64,000 nt of DNA from Ampelomyces quisqualis (GCA_018398575.1 JAGTXZ010000020.1:2046001-2110000); one strand, 5' to 3'; counted from the first letter of the stretch, positions 34,304 to 46,000 are shown. Notes: a model not told the origin generated them from the sequence alone. Made by a program: numbers and translations.

Positions 34304-34919
34304 ATCTTCCAGATACAGTTGCGAGAACGTTAGGGATATTTGAAATGTGTCACAATGATTGCGCTCAATTGGCCGTGGACAAGGATATTTGTTTTCGATC
34401 GGATGTTGTCGGGGTGACGGGGGTGTCACGTGGTGATAAGACCCGACATGCCTAAATCGGCAAACCATGGATCGGCGTCTTCTTCCATGACCTGGTTCGA
34501 TTTCTCCAAAGAACTACCTCAGCTAAATTTAGATGGATATCTTCGTGTATAATCACCACTTAATCAGCTAAGGGAATTTCTGTCACGTCCAGAAATGAAA
34601 CCTAACATCTTAGTTCGATCCAACGTTCAAGCGCATCTAACCTTCTCTCGTGGGTCGCCGGAAGAGTAGTGAATCAAGTCGTAAATTGCAGGCTAATCTG
34701 TCACAAATACAAGCAAACCCATCCGAGCCTTGGTAAGATCCATAAAAGAGAGCCTCTGCCGCTAAACTCATGTCAAGTCATTCGAGCTCTTGTGCTGTGC
34801 TTGTCCTCCCCAATAGCTTGGCGCCCCCATTGTTCCCATCCTCGTGAGATATGCTGGGATATTCTGTTCCTTATCTACAATCCGTATCTTCTTGTTGCAT
34901 CGTCAAGTTGGTGCATTTA
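34304..34919. other. Intergenic between GCNA-like gene and aconitase
   Basis: 616 nt: the promoter of the GCNA-like gene and the 3' flank of aconitase, both on the minus strand. A CACGTGG box lies near 34428. No gene seen. Confidence 0.55.
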
Positions 34920-37737
34920 CTACTTCGCTGACTTGGCCATGGTGTTGAGGGCGCTACCGTTCTTGAACCACTCGATCTGGCCCTCGTTGAAAGTGTGCGC
35001 AAGTTTGATCTCGAATTCCTTGCCACCATCGGCAGGGTGAACGACCATTGTGAAAGGCTTCTCGACAGCGAGCTCAGTGCACTTGAGGTCGACCTTGTCG
35101 TTGGGACCGATCTTGTCGTAGTCGGCAGGGTCGGAGAAGGTGAGAGGAAGCATGCCCTGCTTCTTCAAGTTGGTCTCGTGCTACACGCTGTTAGTATGTA
35201 TTCGCTTTGTTCATGCGGAGCAACTTGACTTACGATACGGGCGAACGATCGGGTAATGATGGCAATACCTCCCAGATGCCTCGGCTCGAGAGCAGCATGC
35301 TCACGGGAAGAGCCCTCACCGTAGTTCCAGTCACCGACAACAACCCACCTGACGCCGTTCTTCTTGTAGTCACGCGCGACATCAGGTACAGCGCCGTACG
35401 AGCCGTTCAAAGAGTTCTTAACCTTATTGGCCTCACCGTTCTCAGCGTTAATGGCACCGATAAGCATGTTGTTGGAAATATTGTCCAAATGTCCACGGTA
35501 CTTCAACCAGGGACCAGCCATGGAAATGTGGTCGGTGGTGGTCTTGCCCTGAGCTTTGATGAGGATAGGAAGGTCTTTTGCATCTGCTCCGTCCCAGGCC
35601 GAAAATGGCTCCAACAATTGAAGTCGATCAGAGGTAGGCGAGACGGCAACGTTGACGGAAGAGCGGTCCTCAGGGGGGTGCTGGTAGGTATCCTGTCCTG
35701 GGTCGTAACCATTGGCGGGCAGACCCTGGCCAGAAGGTTCCTTGAGTTTGAACTTCTTGCCATTGGAGTCGACGAGTTCATCGACCAAAGGATTGAATTC
35801 AAGGGTACCGGCAATGGTCATGGCAACGACCAAGTCAGGCGAGGTGACGAATGAATGCGTGGCGGGATTAGCATCGTTTCTTCCTGTGAAGTTACGATTA
35901 TACGACGAGATGATCGAGTTCGCCTGGCCCTTCTTTACATCTGTACGATCCCATTGGCCTAGTAAAGAACGATTAGCAGCTGTCTAGAAATGCATTGAAG
36001 GTAGTCGAAGGTAGTCAAGATGCCTCAACAAGATTCCGTGGGCCTGTTCAAAGATAGACAGTATGCCTCAAAGAAGAACGATGGACCCTAACTTGAGCAT
36101 TGAAAATAGACTGGATGTTCTTTAACGAGAAGGATGTTATACCGATGCACGGGCCACACGCGTTGGCAAGGACCATACCACCGAATTCTTCAAAGGTCTT
36201 GAGCTGACCATCACCTAGACCATGTCAGCATATGTTGTTCGTAGTATAGCCAGAATGTCTCCATATAAGTGCGCATTTGTGGGGTAGCTTCTTACGTTCA
36301 ATGGTAGCCCTAATCTGCTCCGAACCGGGAGTGACAGTGAACAGAGATTTGGCCTTGATACCGTGGTCCATAGCATCCTGTGCAATGGACGCAGCGCGAG
36401 ACATATCTTCGTAAGAAGAGTTAGTGCAGGAACCGATGAGGCCGACCTTGAGCTCTTCGGGCCACTTGTTGGCCTTGACTGCATCCTTGAACTTGCTGAT
36501 GGGGGTGGCTAGATCGGGCGTGAAGGGACCGTTTATGTGGGGCTCGAGAGTGTCGAGGTTGATCTCGATGAGCTCATCGTATTCGGCACCCTCGTCCTCG
36601 CGAAGCTCCTGAGCATATTCGCGGGAGAAGTCACCAATGTTCTTGCGCTTGGTGGCGTTGAGGTAGTCGTACATGCGGTCGTTAAAGGGGAAGACAGAGG
36701 TGGTGGCACCAATCTCGGCTGAGGGTATCATGTTAGCACATACTCAAGAAAGTCATCGGGATTTTTGAAATATGACGTACCTCCCATGTTGCAAATGGTG
36801 GCCATGCCCGTGCAGGACAAGCTCTCGGTTCCGGGTCCATGATACTCGACGATAGCACCAGTTCCACCCTTGACGGTGAGGATGCCTGCGACCTTGAGAA
36901 TGATGTCTAGATCTCAAGTTAGTATATGTTTTCCGGTAAAGAGCTTCGCCATGTAGTGGGGTGAACATCCTCGGCTATCTCAGAGTCTGGGTTCTACGTA
37001 CCCTTTGGCGCAGTCCAGCCAGAAAGCTTGCCGGTGAGCTTGACACCGATGACCTTGGGAGCCTTCAATTCCCAGGGAAGACCAGCCATGACATCGACGG
37101 CATCAGCACCTCCTACACCAATAGCGGCCATACCGAGACCACCAGCGTTGGGAGTATGTGAGTCGGTGCCAATGAGCAGAGCACCAGGGAAAGCGTAGTT
37201 CTCAAGCACGATCTGGTGAATGATACCAGATCCGGGCTTCCAGAAACCAATGTTGTACTTTGCGCATGATGTAGCCAAGAAGTCGTAGACTTCCTTGTTG
37301 ATGTCCTGGGCGCGGGCCAAATCCTTCGCTCCACCAATCTGGGCCTCAATGAGATGGTCACAGTGGACAGTGGTGGGAGTCGCAACGGAGGGCATGCCAG
37401 CCGACATGAACTGGAGAATAGCCATCTGCGCAGTGGCATCCTGGCAAGCTACACGATCAGGGCGGAGCTTGAGGTAGCTCTTGCCACGCTCAATGTCCTG
37501 GCCATGAGGATCGTCCAAGTGGGAGTACAGAATCTTTTCGGCGAAGGCGAGTGGGCGGTTTAGACGTCCGCGAACGATCTGGAGGTTCTCGCTCATCTTC
37601 TTGTAGTTGATGTAGTGGCCCTTCTCCCAGTTGGTCATTTCGACCATGCGGGACAGCGGAGCATCGCTGACGGTTGCCAATTGCCTGCGCGAAGCAAGGC
37701 TCTGGCCGACGCGGCCGAGCCTCGAGAACTTCTGCAT
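34920..37737 (-). CDS. ACO1: Aconitate hydratase, mitochondrial
   Basis: 780 aa from six exons: 37737-37002, 36906-36781, 36718-36296, 36214-36143, 35958-35234 and 35180-34920. Aconitase converts citrate to isocitrate in the TCA cycle and needs a [4Fe-4S] cluster. The N-terminus MQKFSRLGRVGQSLASRRQL is an Arg-rich mitochondrial presequence. Signatures: GTDSHTPNAGGLG, the cluster ligands in GSCTNSSYED and ANACGPCIG, and the swivel-domain GDWNYGEGSSREHAALEPR. The length matches yeast Aco1 (778 aa). Introns carry good branch sites (TACTAAC in the first). The upstream frame to 37821 begins with proline-rich 5' UTR-like sequence, so ATG 37737 is preferred. Confidence 0.97.
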
Positions 37738-38353
37738 GGTGGATGGTGGAGGGGGAGGGGGAAGAATGGAGTGGAGAGGAAGAGCGTTCGAGGAAGCGGA
37801 GGGCAGAAACGTCAAGCACAAGCGGCCACCAGCCGATTGCGATCAAAAAGGCTCTGATTGGTTCGCTGTGTCCACGGAAACGAATACCTCGGCCGCACAC
37901 AGCCCGCTGACCCGCTATCACAAGCTGAGAGGGGACAGGTCACAGGAGGCAGTAAAGATTGTTGGGCGTTCACTCTGTAGTGCCGTGAGGATATCCACGA
38001 TCATGTATCGGTGCAGAGTGGTGGTTGTGAGCGCTTTTGAAGGTGATCCGGGTGTGACGACATGCTTCTCCCGGCGCGGAACCGAACGATATGCGTGCGG
38101 CGTACGCACATGAAGCTGCCACATTGGTAGCCGTCTGGACGCCCCACTGGGCACCAGCAAACCTTTCAAGCCTGCAGACATGCGGACAGACCAGTTTTGC
38201 GGAGTACACGGGCATGAGCCACGAACCATTTGCGTGGATAATGAGCGCCATGCCATAAGAGTCCACCGCACGGACCGCGCTTTATCCGATTCCTGGCATT
38301 ATCCGAGCGGCCGCGGATACCACCCACCCTGAAACTCATCACCCACAGCCAAT
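37738..38353. other. Divergent promoter region, aconitase and BUD20
   Basis: 616 nt shared upstream region. It contains a CCAAT box for aconitase (37857-37861). Several antisense ORFs here (37918-38271 and others) have no family signs. Confidence 0.55.
37857..37861 (-). promoter_or_regulatory. CCAAT box upstream of aconitase
   Basis: On the aconitase strand the sequence reads GAACCAATCAGAG, 120 nt before the start codon. In filamentous fungi the CCAAT-binding complex with HapX controls iron-dependent genes such as aconitase (established for Aspergillus). Whether this copy is used is inferred from position and the CCAATCA context. Confidence 0.4.
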
Positions 38354-38765
38354 ATGCCGGCCATCCGAGGACAGGAGTCGAAGAAGAAGACGCGCCGGCA
38401 CACGCGCGATCTCGACCAGATCCACGCCGATCTGCGCGACGAGAAGCATCTGGCGGAATTCAAGGATGCGAAGCCAATAGAAGATCTGCCCGGTCTGGGC
38501 CAATTTTACTGCAAAGAATGCGCAAAGTTCTTTGAGAGCGAGACCAATTTCAGCTCACATCAGAAGGGCAAGGTGCACAAGCGGAGGTGCGATATACTTG
38601 GAGTGGAAAATTGAGGCAAGCGCGCGCTAACAGTTCCGCAGAGTCAAGCAGCTTCGCGAAGAACCGTACTCCCAGAAGGAAGCAGAGGCTGGAAGGGGCC
38701 TGACGACAGACAATGGAAAGCGCACGACGACTCTGATGGATGTGGACGCTGGCGCGGTGGCTTGA
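38354..38765 (+). CDS. BUD20: BUD20/ZNF593-type zinc finger, 60S export factor
   Basis: 118 aa from exons 38354-38586 and 38642-38765. Bud20 is a shuttling C2H2 protein that rides on pre-60S particles and aids nuclear export. The basic N-terminus (SKKKTRRHTRDLDQIHADL) is the family signature, followed by DLPGLGQFYCKEC and one C2H2 finger ending HQKGKVHKRR. The exon join restores RRVKQLREEPYSQKEAEAG, a conserved stretch. The 55-nt intron has a GCGCTAACA branch site. Size is as expected (yeast 166 aa, human ZNF593 134 aa). Confidence 0.93.
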
Positions 38766-39265
38766 AAACTCAGTGGAAAATATATTGGCATCCTGGATTG
38801 CGGGAGGCCATGCTTCACAAACCGCAAGTGGGATGAAGAAATGATGGTGCGATGCGACATCGCAAAACAGGCATCATCGAAGATGGGTTCAGCAGCGTTG
38901 CCTACTTCGTAATGGAAGCCTCATGGTACGAGGAGGCATATGCATTGCACGGCGTTGAAATTCTGGGACATGGAGCAAATAGACGGGCAAAAGTCCACAT
39001 CGATACCCCATAATCAGCCTTTCTTAGAATTGAACCTCAAGTCGAGCCGAAAATTATTGCGAAAAATTGCTGCGTTGACAGTTCAGGTACCCGTTTGTCC
39101 TGTTGCCTGACGCTGCCTGATGGCTACCTACTAACTCGAGCATCACCAAAACTTCGCAACATGAACATATAAACCACACCAAACCATGTCAACTCAATAA
39201 CACCATCTACCACTCCCATTAGAGCTTCTGTTCTCAACACAACAAGCCGATCTCCGAATTCCGAA
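38766..39265. other. Intergenic between BUD20 and MOG1
   Basis: 500 nt, AT-rich around 39020-39080. No gene seen; the distal part is the MOG1 promoter. Confidence 0.5.
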
Positions 39266-39986
39266 ATGTCATTCACAAACACCCCTCTCTTCGGCGGCGC
39301 AATCACCGTCGACCTACCCTCCAACTTCGCAGACACCAGGTACGCAAAACACCCCCACACATCACCACATCAAGCTTACCAAAGTCCAGCCAAATCCGCG
39401 AAATCCCCGACCACCAAGAAGTCTACCTCGACGCAAATGGATACTCATCCATCGTCGTCGAGATTCTAGAATACGTGCAGAAACCCACCGACGAAGAAGC
39501 GCTACAGTACCACTTTGCCGACCTAGTCGATGGCACAGGCGACAGCACGACCATCCTGACGCAAGAAAAAGTGACCTTCAATCATTTGAAGCAAGTATTT
39601 CCATTTCCATTCCCACTCCCATGTCCAAGCCTGTCCAGTATACTTCTTGTCGTAAAGCAGGTGAAAAAAGCAGGAGAAAGAAAAAAAAGGCTAACACACA
39701 ACCCAGCGCCAAACCAACCCACGCACTGACTTTCATCCAAACACCGAATTCTCCGCCTCCGAATCGCAAAACGCCAGAGTTTGTGTTTGTTCACCTTCTG
39801 TTGCTGCGTTTGACGGAGCAGGGCACCGATATCATGGTCACGATTAACATTCCGCATTATGCGGGTGAGTATGAGAAGGCGGCGAAGGAGGGTGAGGAGA
39901 CGCGGTTGATGAGGGAGAGTAAGGTGGTGAGGGATAAGGTGTTGGAGACGTTCAAGGTTGTGGAGTGGGGGTTGTTTGATGGGTAG
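39266..39986 (+). CDS. MOG1: Ran-binding nuclear import factor MOG1
   Basis: 184 aa from exons 39266-39339, 39390-39590 and 39707-39986. Mog1 binds Gsp1/Ran and promotes GTP release, supporting nuclear protein import. Typical features are the start TPLFGGAITVDLPSNFAD, then IREIPDHQEVYLD across intron 1, and a C-terminal beta-sheet region with FVHLLLLRLTEQGTDIMVTI. Intron 2 (116 nt) needs a GC donor (TTGAA|GCAAGT) to put the third exon in frame (NHLN-AKPTHALTFIQ); it has a GGCTAACAC branch and CCCAG acceptor. The nearest GT donor gives the wrong phase. Confidence 0.88.
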
Positions 39987-40311
39987 ATAGGTGAGGGGAT
40001 TGGGGTTGGGAAGAGGGAGGTAAATCACGGTCAAAATGCGAGGAAAGGACGAGGGATATCTGGCCTTTCAAGAGTTCGCTTTAAACTTCATTGGCTATGC
40101 TTATCAGGACTATATATACATTAGATGTCCGAGCTAGCTGCCTCCCTTTTCATTGCTCAGTTTACGACATTGTGACGTGCGACCAAGAACAACTTAATGT
40201 TTAAAACGTAGCGACAACGGCGCTGGCAAACGTGAAGCTTCCCACGTATCACATATCTCGCTTTGATCTATCGTCATACTTTCCTCTGCCGCGTCCAGTT
40301 CTTACACCTGC

Positions 40312-41864
40312 TCACTTGGAACGATATCCAGCGACACGATTTAGTCGCCGCCTCATCTCTTCCCTCGCTGTTGGCGCTCGTTCACCCAGTCCAGATGATT
40401 GCTGGGAGAACGACGTCGAGCCTAGATCGGTCAATTGTGGCATACTGTCAGATCCTTGAAGGAACGGCGATGGAGGTAGGTCAGCAAGGGTTGCATTACC
40501 CTCAATGCCTTCCATGAGCGCCGGGTCTACTGGCATGTCAAAACCGTTGTGCTGTGTGTAGGCCGAAAATGAGCTCTGTTGTTGCGCTGCCTCGAGCTGT
40601 AGCTGATTGCTGGGCGAGTCTTGCCTGGGCGGTGGTTGTGGCGGCTGATGCGCGCAGGCATCGATGGGAGGTGTCAGAGTCAGCCGTGACTGTCCGCTAA
40701 TGCCCTGGCTATATCGAGCTTGGTTCTGGTTTTGATTCTGGTTCTGTCGCATAGCTGAGAGGCCTTTGTTCATCTCGCTACACTCCGGACAATTGCGAAT
40801 GACCTGGCTGACAGTCTCTTTGATGCGGACCCAGTGATATAGCTCTGCGATCGCTGCAGTAGTCTTATTTATACCACCATGTAATTTGTGATGAAGATCT
40901 CGTGCAATCTCATACTGCTTCTGTGGGTCGGCGATAACCTCCTTGCCCTTCAACCACAACTTCTCAGGCTCGTCGTCGGCAGCAGGGGTGAGCTTGTAAT
41001 GTGTGGCAGCGCTACGAAGACGGCTCTTCTCCGCTCGATCAGCACCGTTCGGATACTTTCCATTCTTGAGGTAGAAACGGATCTTGTCGAAGCGTTCCTC
41101 GGAGACAAAGTAGTCCTCTTGACCGAGATCGCGACCATAGATGATTGCATCTACCAGCTCTCCTGGATATGACTTGAGGTTACCACAACCTTTGACGCGG
41201 CCTATGCGCTTGAACCCGAGTGCATCCCAGATCCGACAGGAAGCAACATTGGTCTCGTACACCAGATTGAAGACGGAATATGTGTAGCCCTGCATATGTC
41301 AGCAGTCCTCCAGTCATACGACTTGCCTTCGCCTACCAATTTCGGCGCCCAGTCCAGATACGTCTCTCCCATCAAACGCCCGACCCCTCGATTTCGCGAT
41401 GCATCCGTGACCAGAAAGCCGCCGTTGCAAACATGACTGGATCGGCCGGGATAATTTGGCTTGATGTAGAAGCTGCCCAGACATTCCCGTTCCCAGTCAC
41501 AACCGCTCCGTGCCATTTCATGCAGCTCGCGACCATCCTGTATCTCGCCTAGCAGCATGATTGCGCCAAACACACCGAACCAATATGGGCCAAAGTTTTC
41601 GAGTAGCAGCGGCTCGACCATGGGGTATGTGTCTCCCTTCTCGATTTCGCGCCCCAGCTGGTCGCATAGATACGCCAGCAGTGTGAGCGGTACCTGGTTC
41701 GGCGCGGAAAACGGTATGATCGTTGCGGTGGTGACTCGGTCGCGAAGGGTTACGTGTATGGGCGCGATGCCTACCGGCAGTGGACCGCCTGGCGGAGGAT
41801 AGGGCACTTCGCCTGAGGTTCTGTGTATGATTGGCGCACTTGGGTCATCCAGCATTGCAGGCAT
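40312..41864 (-). CDS. SPT10: SPT10-like GNAT acetyltransferase with integrase-type zinc finger
   Basis: 501 aa from exons 41864-41337 and 41289-40312 (47-nt intron). Yeast Spt10 is a putative histone acetyltransferase that binds histone gene UAS elements as a dimer. The GNAT fold occupies about residues 20-230, with NGGFLVTDASRNRGVGRLMG as the acetyl-CoA loop and YSVFNLVYETNVASCRIWDA after it. An HHCC finger of the retroviral-integrase type follows (about 295-340): HHKLHGG then CPEC. The C-terminal ~150 residues are Gln/Asn/Pro-rich. The listed start is ATG 41864 (MPAMLDDPSAP); the longer frame begins with GTG. This GNAT plus HHCC order is the Spt10 hallmark. Confidence 0.88.
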
Positions 41865-42442
41865 GATGGGCAATTGCACACGCCTTCATTAGTCTTCGCT
41901 ACATGAGCATTAGAAGACAGCAACATGTACGACCAAGTGTGATAGGTGGAAGATATGCGGCATAGGCACAAGGCCGCCGCGACGACACAGTACGCACGTC
42001 ATTCTTGAGAAGTGTATTGATTGTTTACGCTTCCACAACACAAAAACATGAAGGAGGTTGTAGAACGTACCAATGCAGAGAGCCGAGTGGGTTGGTATGA
42101 GATGTGCGCTGCGTGCTCGCGCTGTACCGCCTTCTGTCAGCGAAGCCACACTAACGTTTCAAGTGCGTAGCCAATCACCCCAACCGATCAGTAGTCGTGT
42201 GCAAATTTGACCTTGAAATGTTGATTGTTACAGCCCCCAGTTCTTCGCGTGCGTCAGTGCAAAGGCCCTGAGAGATGGGTATGAATTGCTTCGAGAGATC
42301 CACTTGTGCCAAGGAGCTAAATTGAGCCTCGAGCTTTCATGCAACGCTGCAGCAGTGCTCTAACACTCCCTCCGTAACATCGCACGACTCAGATACTTCA
42401 GACGATAACATGAGATCCTGTTAGGACATGGTGGTCTCCATA
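41865..42442. other. Intergenic between SPT10 and acyl-protein thioesterase gene
   Basis: 578 nt between two minus-strand genes. It holds the SPT10 promoter and possible 5' UTR. A minus-strand ORF at 41910-42149 has no homology I recognise. Confidence 0.5.
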
Positions 42443-43236
42443 TTACTCCAGCGGGGGTATCACTTGCTCGAGCCACGCACACAGATCCCTCAGCTCAGCT
42501 CCACCCATCATATGCCCGAGCCCTTCGTACTCCCTAAAGGTGACAGAACTCTTCAGGACTCCATAGTCGTGCAGTTTCTCATAACACAAGCGATGATATC
42601 GCTTAGGTACCAACTGATCGATTGTTCCCCTTGCTAGAAATATCTCAACCTGGTCGTCGATCTTCTTTGGTAGTCCTGCTTCTTGTCGCAAGGTGGGTAT
42701 CCGATCAGGCAGTGGAAGGTACCCAGACAGGCCCACGAGTCCACCGAGATTTCCAGCGTACTTGGAAGCGAGCCCAGTTAGCATAGATATCGCATGGCCT
42801 TGCGAAAACCCTCCCAGTACGATTCGCTTCTCTGGAATACCTTCTTGCACCAGGTCGTCTATCACTGTGGTAAGGTAAGCGACGGTAGCCAGCATCCCCT
42901 CTTCATCTTCATCATCTTCAAGTTCAGGGCGTGACGGTGGATATGGGGAAAGACGAGTAGGCATGTACCATGCTGTGGTTGCCAGGTCGTGATTTTCGAG
43001 TGCGTTGGGAAGAACCCAAGTCATATACGGAAGCTTGTCGGCATTGTGGAATTGACGTGCGACGTCTGGACCTACTTCAGCACGAAGCAGAGTCCGGATG
43101 ACGAAAGGAACATACTTTCAACACCTTTTGCTTCATCCCCGAGGCCATGAAGAAACACGAATGCAGCCGCCTTTGATTGATCAGGAAGTGGGGACGCTGG
43201 CCGTATGATGATAGGTGGCTTTCTGTCTGATGCCAT
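42443..43236 (-). CDS. APT1: Acyl-protein thioesterase 1 (lysophospholipase-like serine hydrolase)
   Basis: 249-aa alpha/beta hydrolase from exons 43236-43116 and 43071-42443. APT1 removes palmitate from proteins such as Ras and G-alpha. The fold starts with FVFLHGLGDEAKGVE; the nucleophile S130 is in GGFSQGHAIS, and the triad is completed by D192 (GTIDQLVP) and H227 (GLGHMMGG). It carries an acidic insert LEDDEDEEGM at 91-100. The 44-nt intron uses GTATGT and a GTAG acceptor. It is divergent from VPS71 across 313 nt. Confidence 0.93.
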
Positions 43237-43549
43237 CTTGAGGCTATGAGGACACAAAGAATTGTCTTTGTGCCTGTCTGAAATCAACGAATACTCGAAG
43301 CCTTTCAATTCGCTCGAGAAGTATCAATGGAACGGTCGAAATCTGTTTGGGAAAGAAAATGAAGTCATTGTAAATACTCGGAAGCATCCTTTCGATAGTT
43401 CAATTACACGTTGCTCAAAGGATGCATTTACCCCGCATGTCATCCCATCGCCCGCTGCCGGATGTTGACGCGCTGCCACGTGATCACTAGCTTCATCCAG
43501 CTCACTTCCGAACCTTCCCCGCAACTGCAACTTTCTCTCAGACCGCAAA
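43237..43549. other. Bidirectional promoter, APT1 and VPS71
   Basis: 313 nt between divergent start codons. It contains CCACGTGAT at about 43479. No gene seen. Confidence 0.55.
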
Positions 43550-44377
43550 ATGCCACACGTCGAAGTCCTCCCAAATTCAGCAGCTTCAGTAGCGCCAGGA
43601 TGGACTTATGTTGTCGACACCGGCTACGACCCGTCCAAAGTCGCAATCAACCCCAAGAACAAAAAACGCGCCGCAGCACAACCTGGTGGCCAACGCGGCG
43701 AAAATGAGCTTTCTGCAAGACAGCAGACAGCCATCGCGAGGAGAATAGCGGAATTGGAGAGGGACAACGATCCCAAGCTGAGCATTGCGATACCGGGAAA
43801 GCCTTGTACGTACAGCAGCAAGGAGGTGCGCTTGTACGCTGACACGTTCATAGCTGTACCAAAGACCCAGAATACGCGACGAATAATACAATACCAGCGA
43901 CAGATCAAGCATTGGCTTGAAGATGAAGAGGCTCAACTCGCACAGCAACAACAGGCGCCTGTACCCCGTGGCGCAGCATCTTCTTCTCGCAACAACTCGC
44001 TGTCGCTGCGTCGGCAGAGCACGTTTGCTGCTTCAATACCGCCGACGCCGTCAGAAGTGACGCCAGGCCCGTCGATACCACCAGCTTCGTCCTCCATGAA
44101 TCTAAAATTTTGCAACGACGATGAGCTACTTTCGATCGATCGCACGATGCCACCGCCTATCAACCCGGCGGAACTCGAGGCACTGCTTGCCGATCCGCCG
44201 CTGTCGTACGCTGCCAGCCATGCTGCGCCGCCGCCTGCGGGTGGGCCACCGCAGAGACAGTTTTGCGACAATTGTGGATATTGGGGGACTATGAAGTGTC
44301 GGAAGTGTGGTGCAAGAGTGTGTGGATTAGAGTGCAAGGACGCACATGAAGCTACAAGGTGCCTGAAGTGGGCATAG
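43550..44377 (+). CDS. VPS71: HIT zinc-finger protein VPS71/ZNHIT1 (SWR1 complex)
   Basis: Vps71 is an SWR1-complex subunit needed to exchange H2A for H2A.Z. The C-terminal HIT finger is clear: FCDNCGYWGTMKCRKC then VCGLECKDAH and TRCLKW. The middle has the family helix NTRRIIQYQRQIKHWLEDEE. A 48-nt stretch (43806-43853) has full intron signals (GTACGT, CGCTGACAC, TTCATAG) but is also open and in frame. Removing it gives 259 aa and PGKPSVPKTQNT; keeping it gives 275 aa. Comparison with the family favours removal. N-terminal residues 1-80 are basic and poorly conserved. Confidence 0.9.
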   Translation: MPHVEVLPNSAASVAPGWTYVVDTGYDPSKVAINPKNKKRAAAQPGGQRGENELSARQQTAIARRIAELERDNDPKLSIAIPGKPCTYSSKEVRLYADTFIAVPKTQNTRRIIQYQRQIKHWLEDEEAQLAQQQQAPVPRGAASSSRNNSLSLRRQSTFAASIPPTPSEVTPGPSIPPASSSMNLKFCNDDELLSIDRTMPPPINPAELEALLADPPLSYAASHAAPPPAGGPPQRQFCDNCGYWGTMKCRKCGARVCGLECKDAHEATRCLKWA

Positions 44378-44498
44378 TGTTGACATGAGTCGGTAAGGAG
44401 CTGGGAGGGCAGAGCACGGCGTAGGTGAAAGCTTATATGATACCCCATTGTATTTGAAAGTCTGCTGTTCAACTGCCTTCTAGCCGCCGTCCTCCTGC

Positions 44499-44832
44499 TC
44501 AGTAGTCGAGTATTTCGCGCACAAGTTTCTCACTCAACTTCCACAGCGTCTCCGCATCGCCCTTCCTCGTTATCGTGGGCTGCAAACAGTCCGAATAATC
44601 CCCATCTGCCAAACAGTGACCATTATACGCATCAGTCGTTGGATTACAACATGCATCGCAGCACACTCATCCAGAGTCTTGATATCGAGCTCCCAGTCCT
44701 AGTACCCACATTTGTCGCCTTTAACAACTTCAGCTCTTCTTCCCCACATTCTGGGGACAGACTCGTTCCCAAAGCCACATCGCAGACATTGCGCAACAAA
44801 TGCAGCTTCTTTCCGGGACCCTCCACTTGCTA
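44499..44832 (-). pseudogene. Decayed gene 3' end, Cys-containing protein, family unknown
   Basis: Minus-strand coding-quality sequence in two frames. The upstream frame reads EAAFVAQCLRCGFGNESV and KGDKCGY, then TAG at 44699-44701, then DWELDIKTLDECAAMH. A one-base shift leads to TDAYNGHCLADGDYSDCLQP and KGDAETLWKLSEKLVREILD, stopping at 44499. The smooth join in meaning, plus one TAG and one frameshift, point to a relic. Cysteine spacing suggests a secreted or zinc-binding protein, but I do not recognise the family. Confidence 0.42.
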
Positions 44833-46000
44833 CAACAAAATTTTCGCCGACTTGTCTTATTCCACAAGACCAACCCTATCCTAGAGCAACACATACAGGT
44901 AGACTAAGAGCTGAGAGAACTCATCAAGATTCCCAAAAAGTCTGACCAGATTGACCTGGTTTGCATCAAGAAAAAAAAGGTAAATCGTCACTCCCAAAGG
45001 TTGAGGCCATCAAAATAAAACCAAAAGAATTTTCAGCTTGGAAAATGCTGCCGACTTATGAACCATCAAGACATAGTGGAAGTGGAAGTCCCGCCGAGTC
45101 TTGACGTTCCTCAACAACGTCCTGCAGAAGTAGCACTATGGTATGTTAAAAAGCGCTTGTAATACTATGGATATGGACAGGCCCTACGATGGTTTGACTT
45201 GACGTCCAGTCATATTATCACGGATTGATACTAGGTTTGGTATGCTGAGGCATAGGGCAGCCCCGATAGAGATTTCTACCGGAAAAATAAGGCAAAGAAT
45301 GTCCAAAAGTGAGCAAAAAAGTAAGCGTTCCGCTTTTTCCATATGCTAACCCGGGAACCTCCACAGGAGGCGCAGGGGCGCGTGTGTGTCCGTGGAGAAC
45401 CGTCTAAGCCACGACTCGAACCTCGCACCATCCCGGGACATCATATTCAGTGTGACGGAATATCCCAGGACCGCTCAGGACGCTTTTACTTATAAGATGT
45501 GAAATAATTAATTACCATATATACCACAGTATTATTTTGCCGCTGAAAAAAGCCAGCAGTAGCACGTCCCAGTGAGTGCCCACTGGTCGTATGCTGGAAA
45601 TACGCGTATCGTGAGGAGGACGGGGCGAGCAAACGAAGTAGCTGAGATTCATTGCCTTATGGAACCCTTTGCCGGTCCTGGAGCCACCCGCTCATAGCTC
45701 CATGGACTATTCCACTGTTACCACCACGGATACATTTATGTATCGCCAGAACCCGACCCCTAATCTGCTCCATCTACCGGAAATTCCCTATGGAGGACAG
45801 CAATACGTGGTGAAGAGAAGATGAGGGGTCGAAATCGGTGAACCTCACGGTGAAAGGCGGATCAACGCGCAGTGACAAACGGATAGACCTGACAAAAACT
45901 TTGCGCATTCCCAGTCCTTTCTTCCTCTTCCACTTCTCAACTACTTGGTCCCACTGCCGTCTCCGCCTTTTTGCCGGTTCCTGAATTTGCGACAGCAAGC
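44833..46000. other. 1.2-kb gene-free stretch
   Basis: Contains AT-rich blocks (44980-45060, 45490-45540) around a GC-rich island at 45345-45440 with short inverted pieces (CCCGGGA). Possibly old mobile-element debris, but no repeat ends or ORF are seen. The last ~100 nt form the promoter of the next gene. Confidence 0.35.

Noticed and set aside
45345..45440. Pol III-like boxes: GGTTCGAGTC and TGGCTTAGACGG on the minus strand
   Set aside because: The B-box-like sequence comes before the A-box-like one, the T stem does not pair, and no cloverleaf can be drawn. Not a tRNA.
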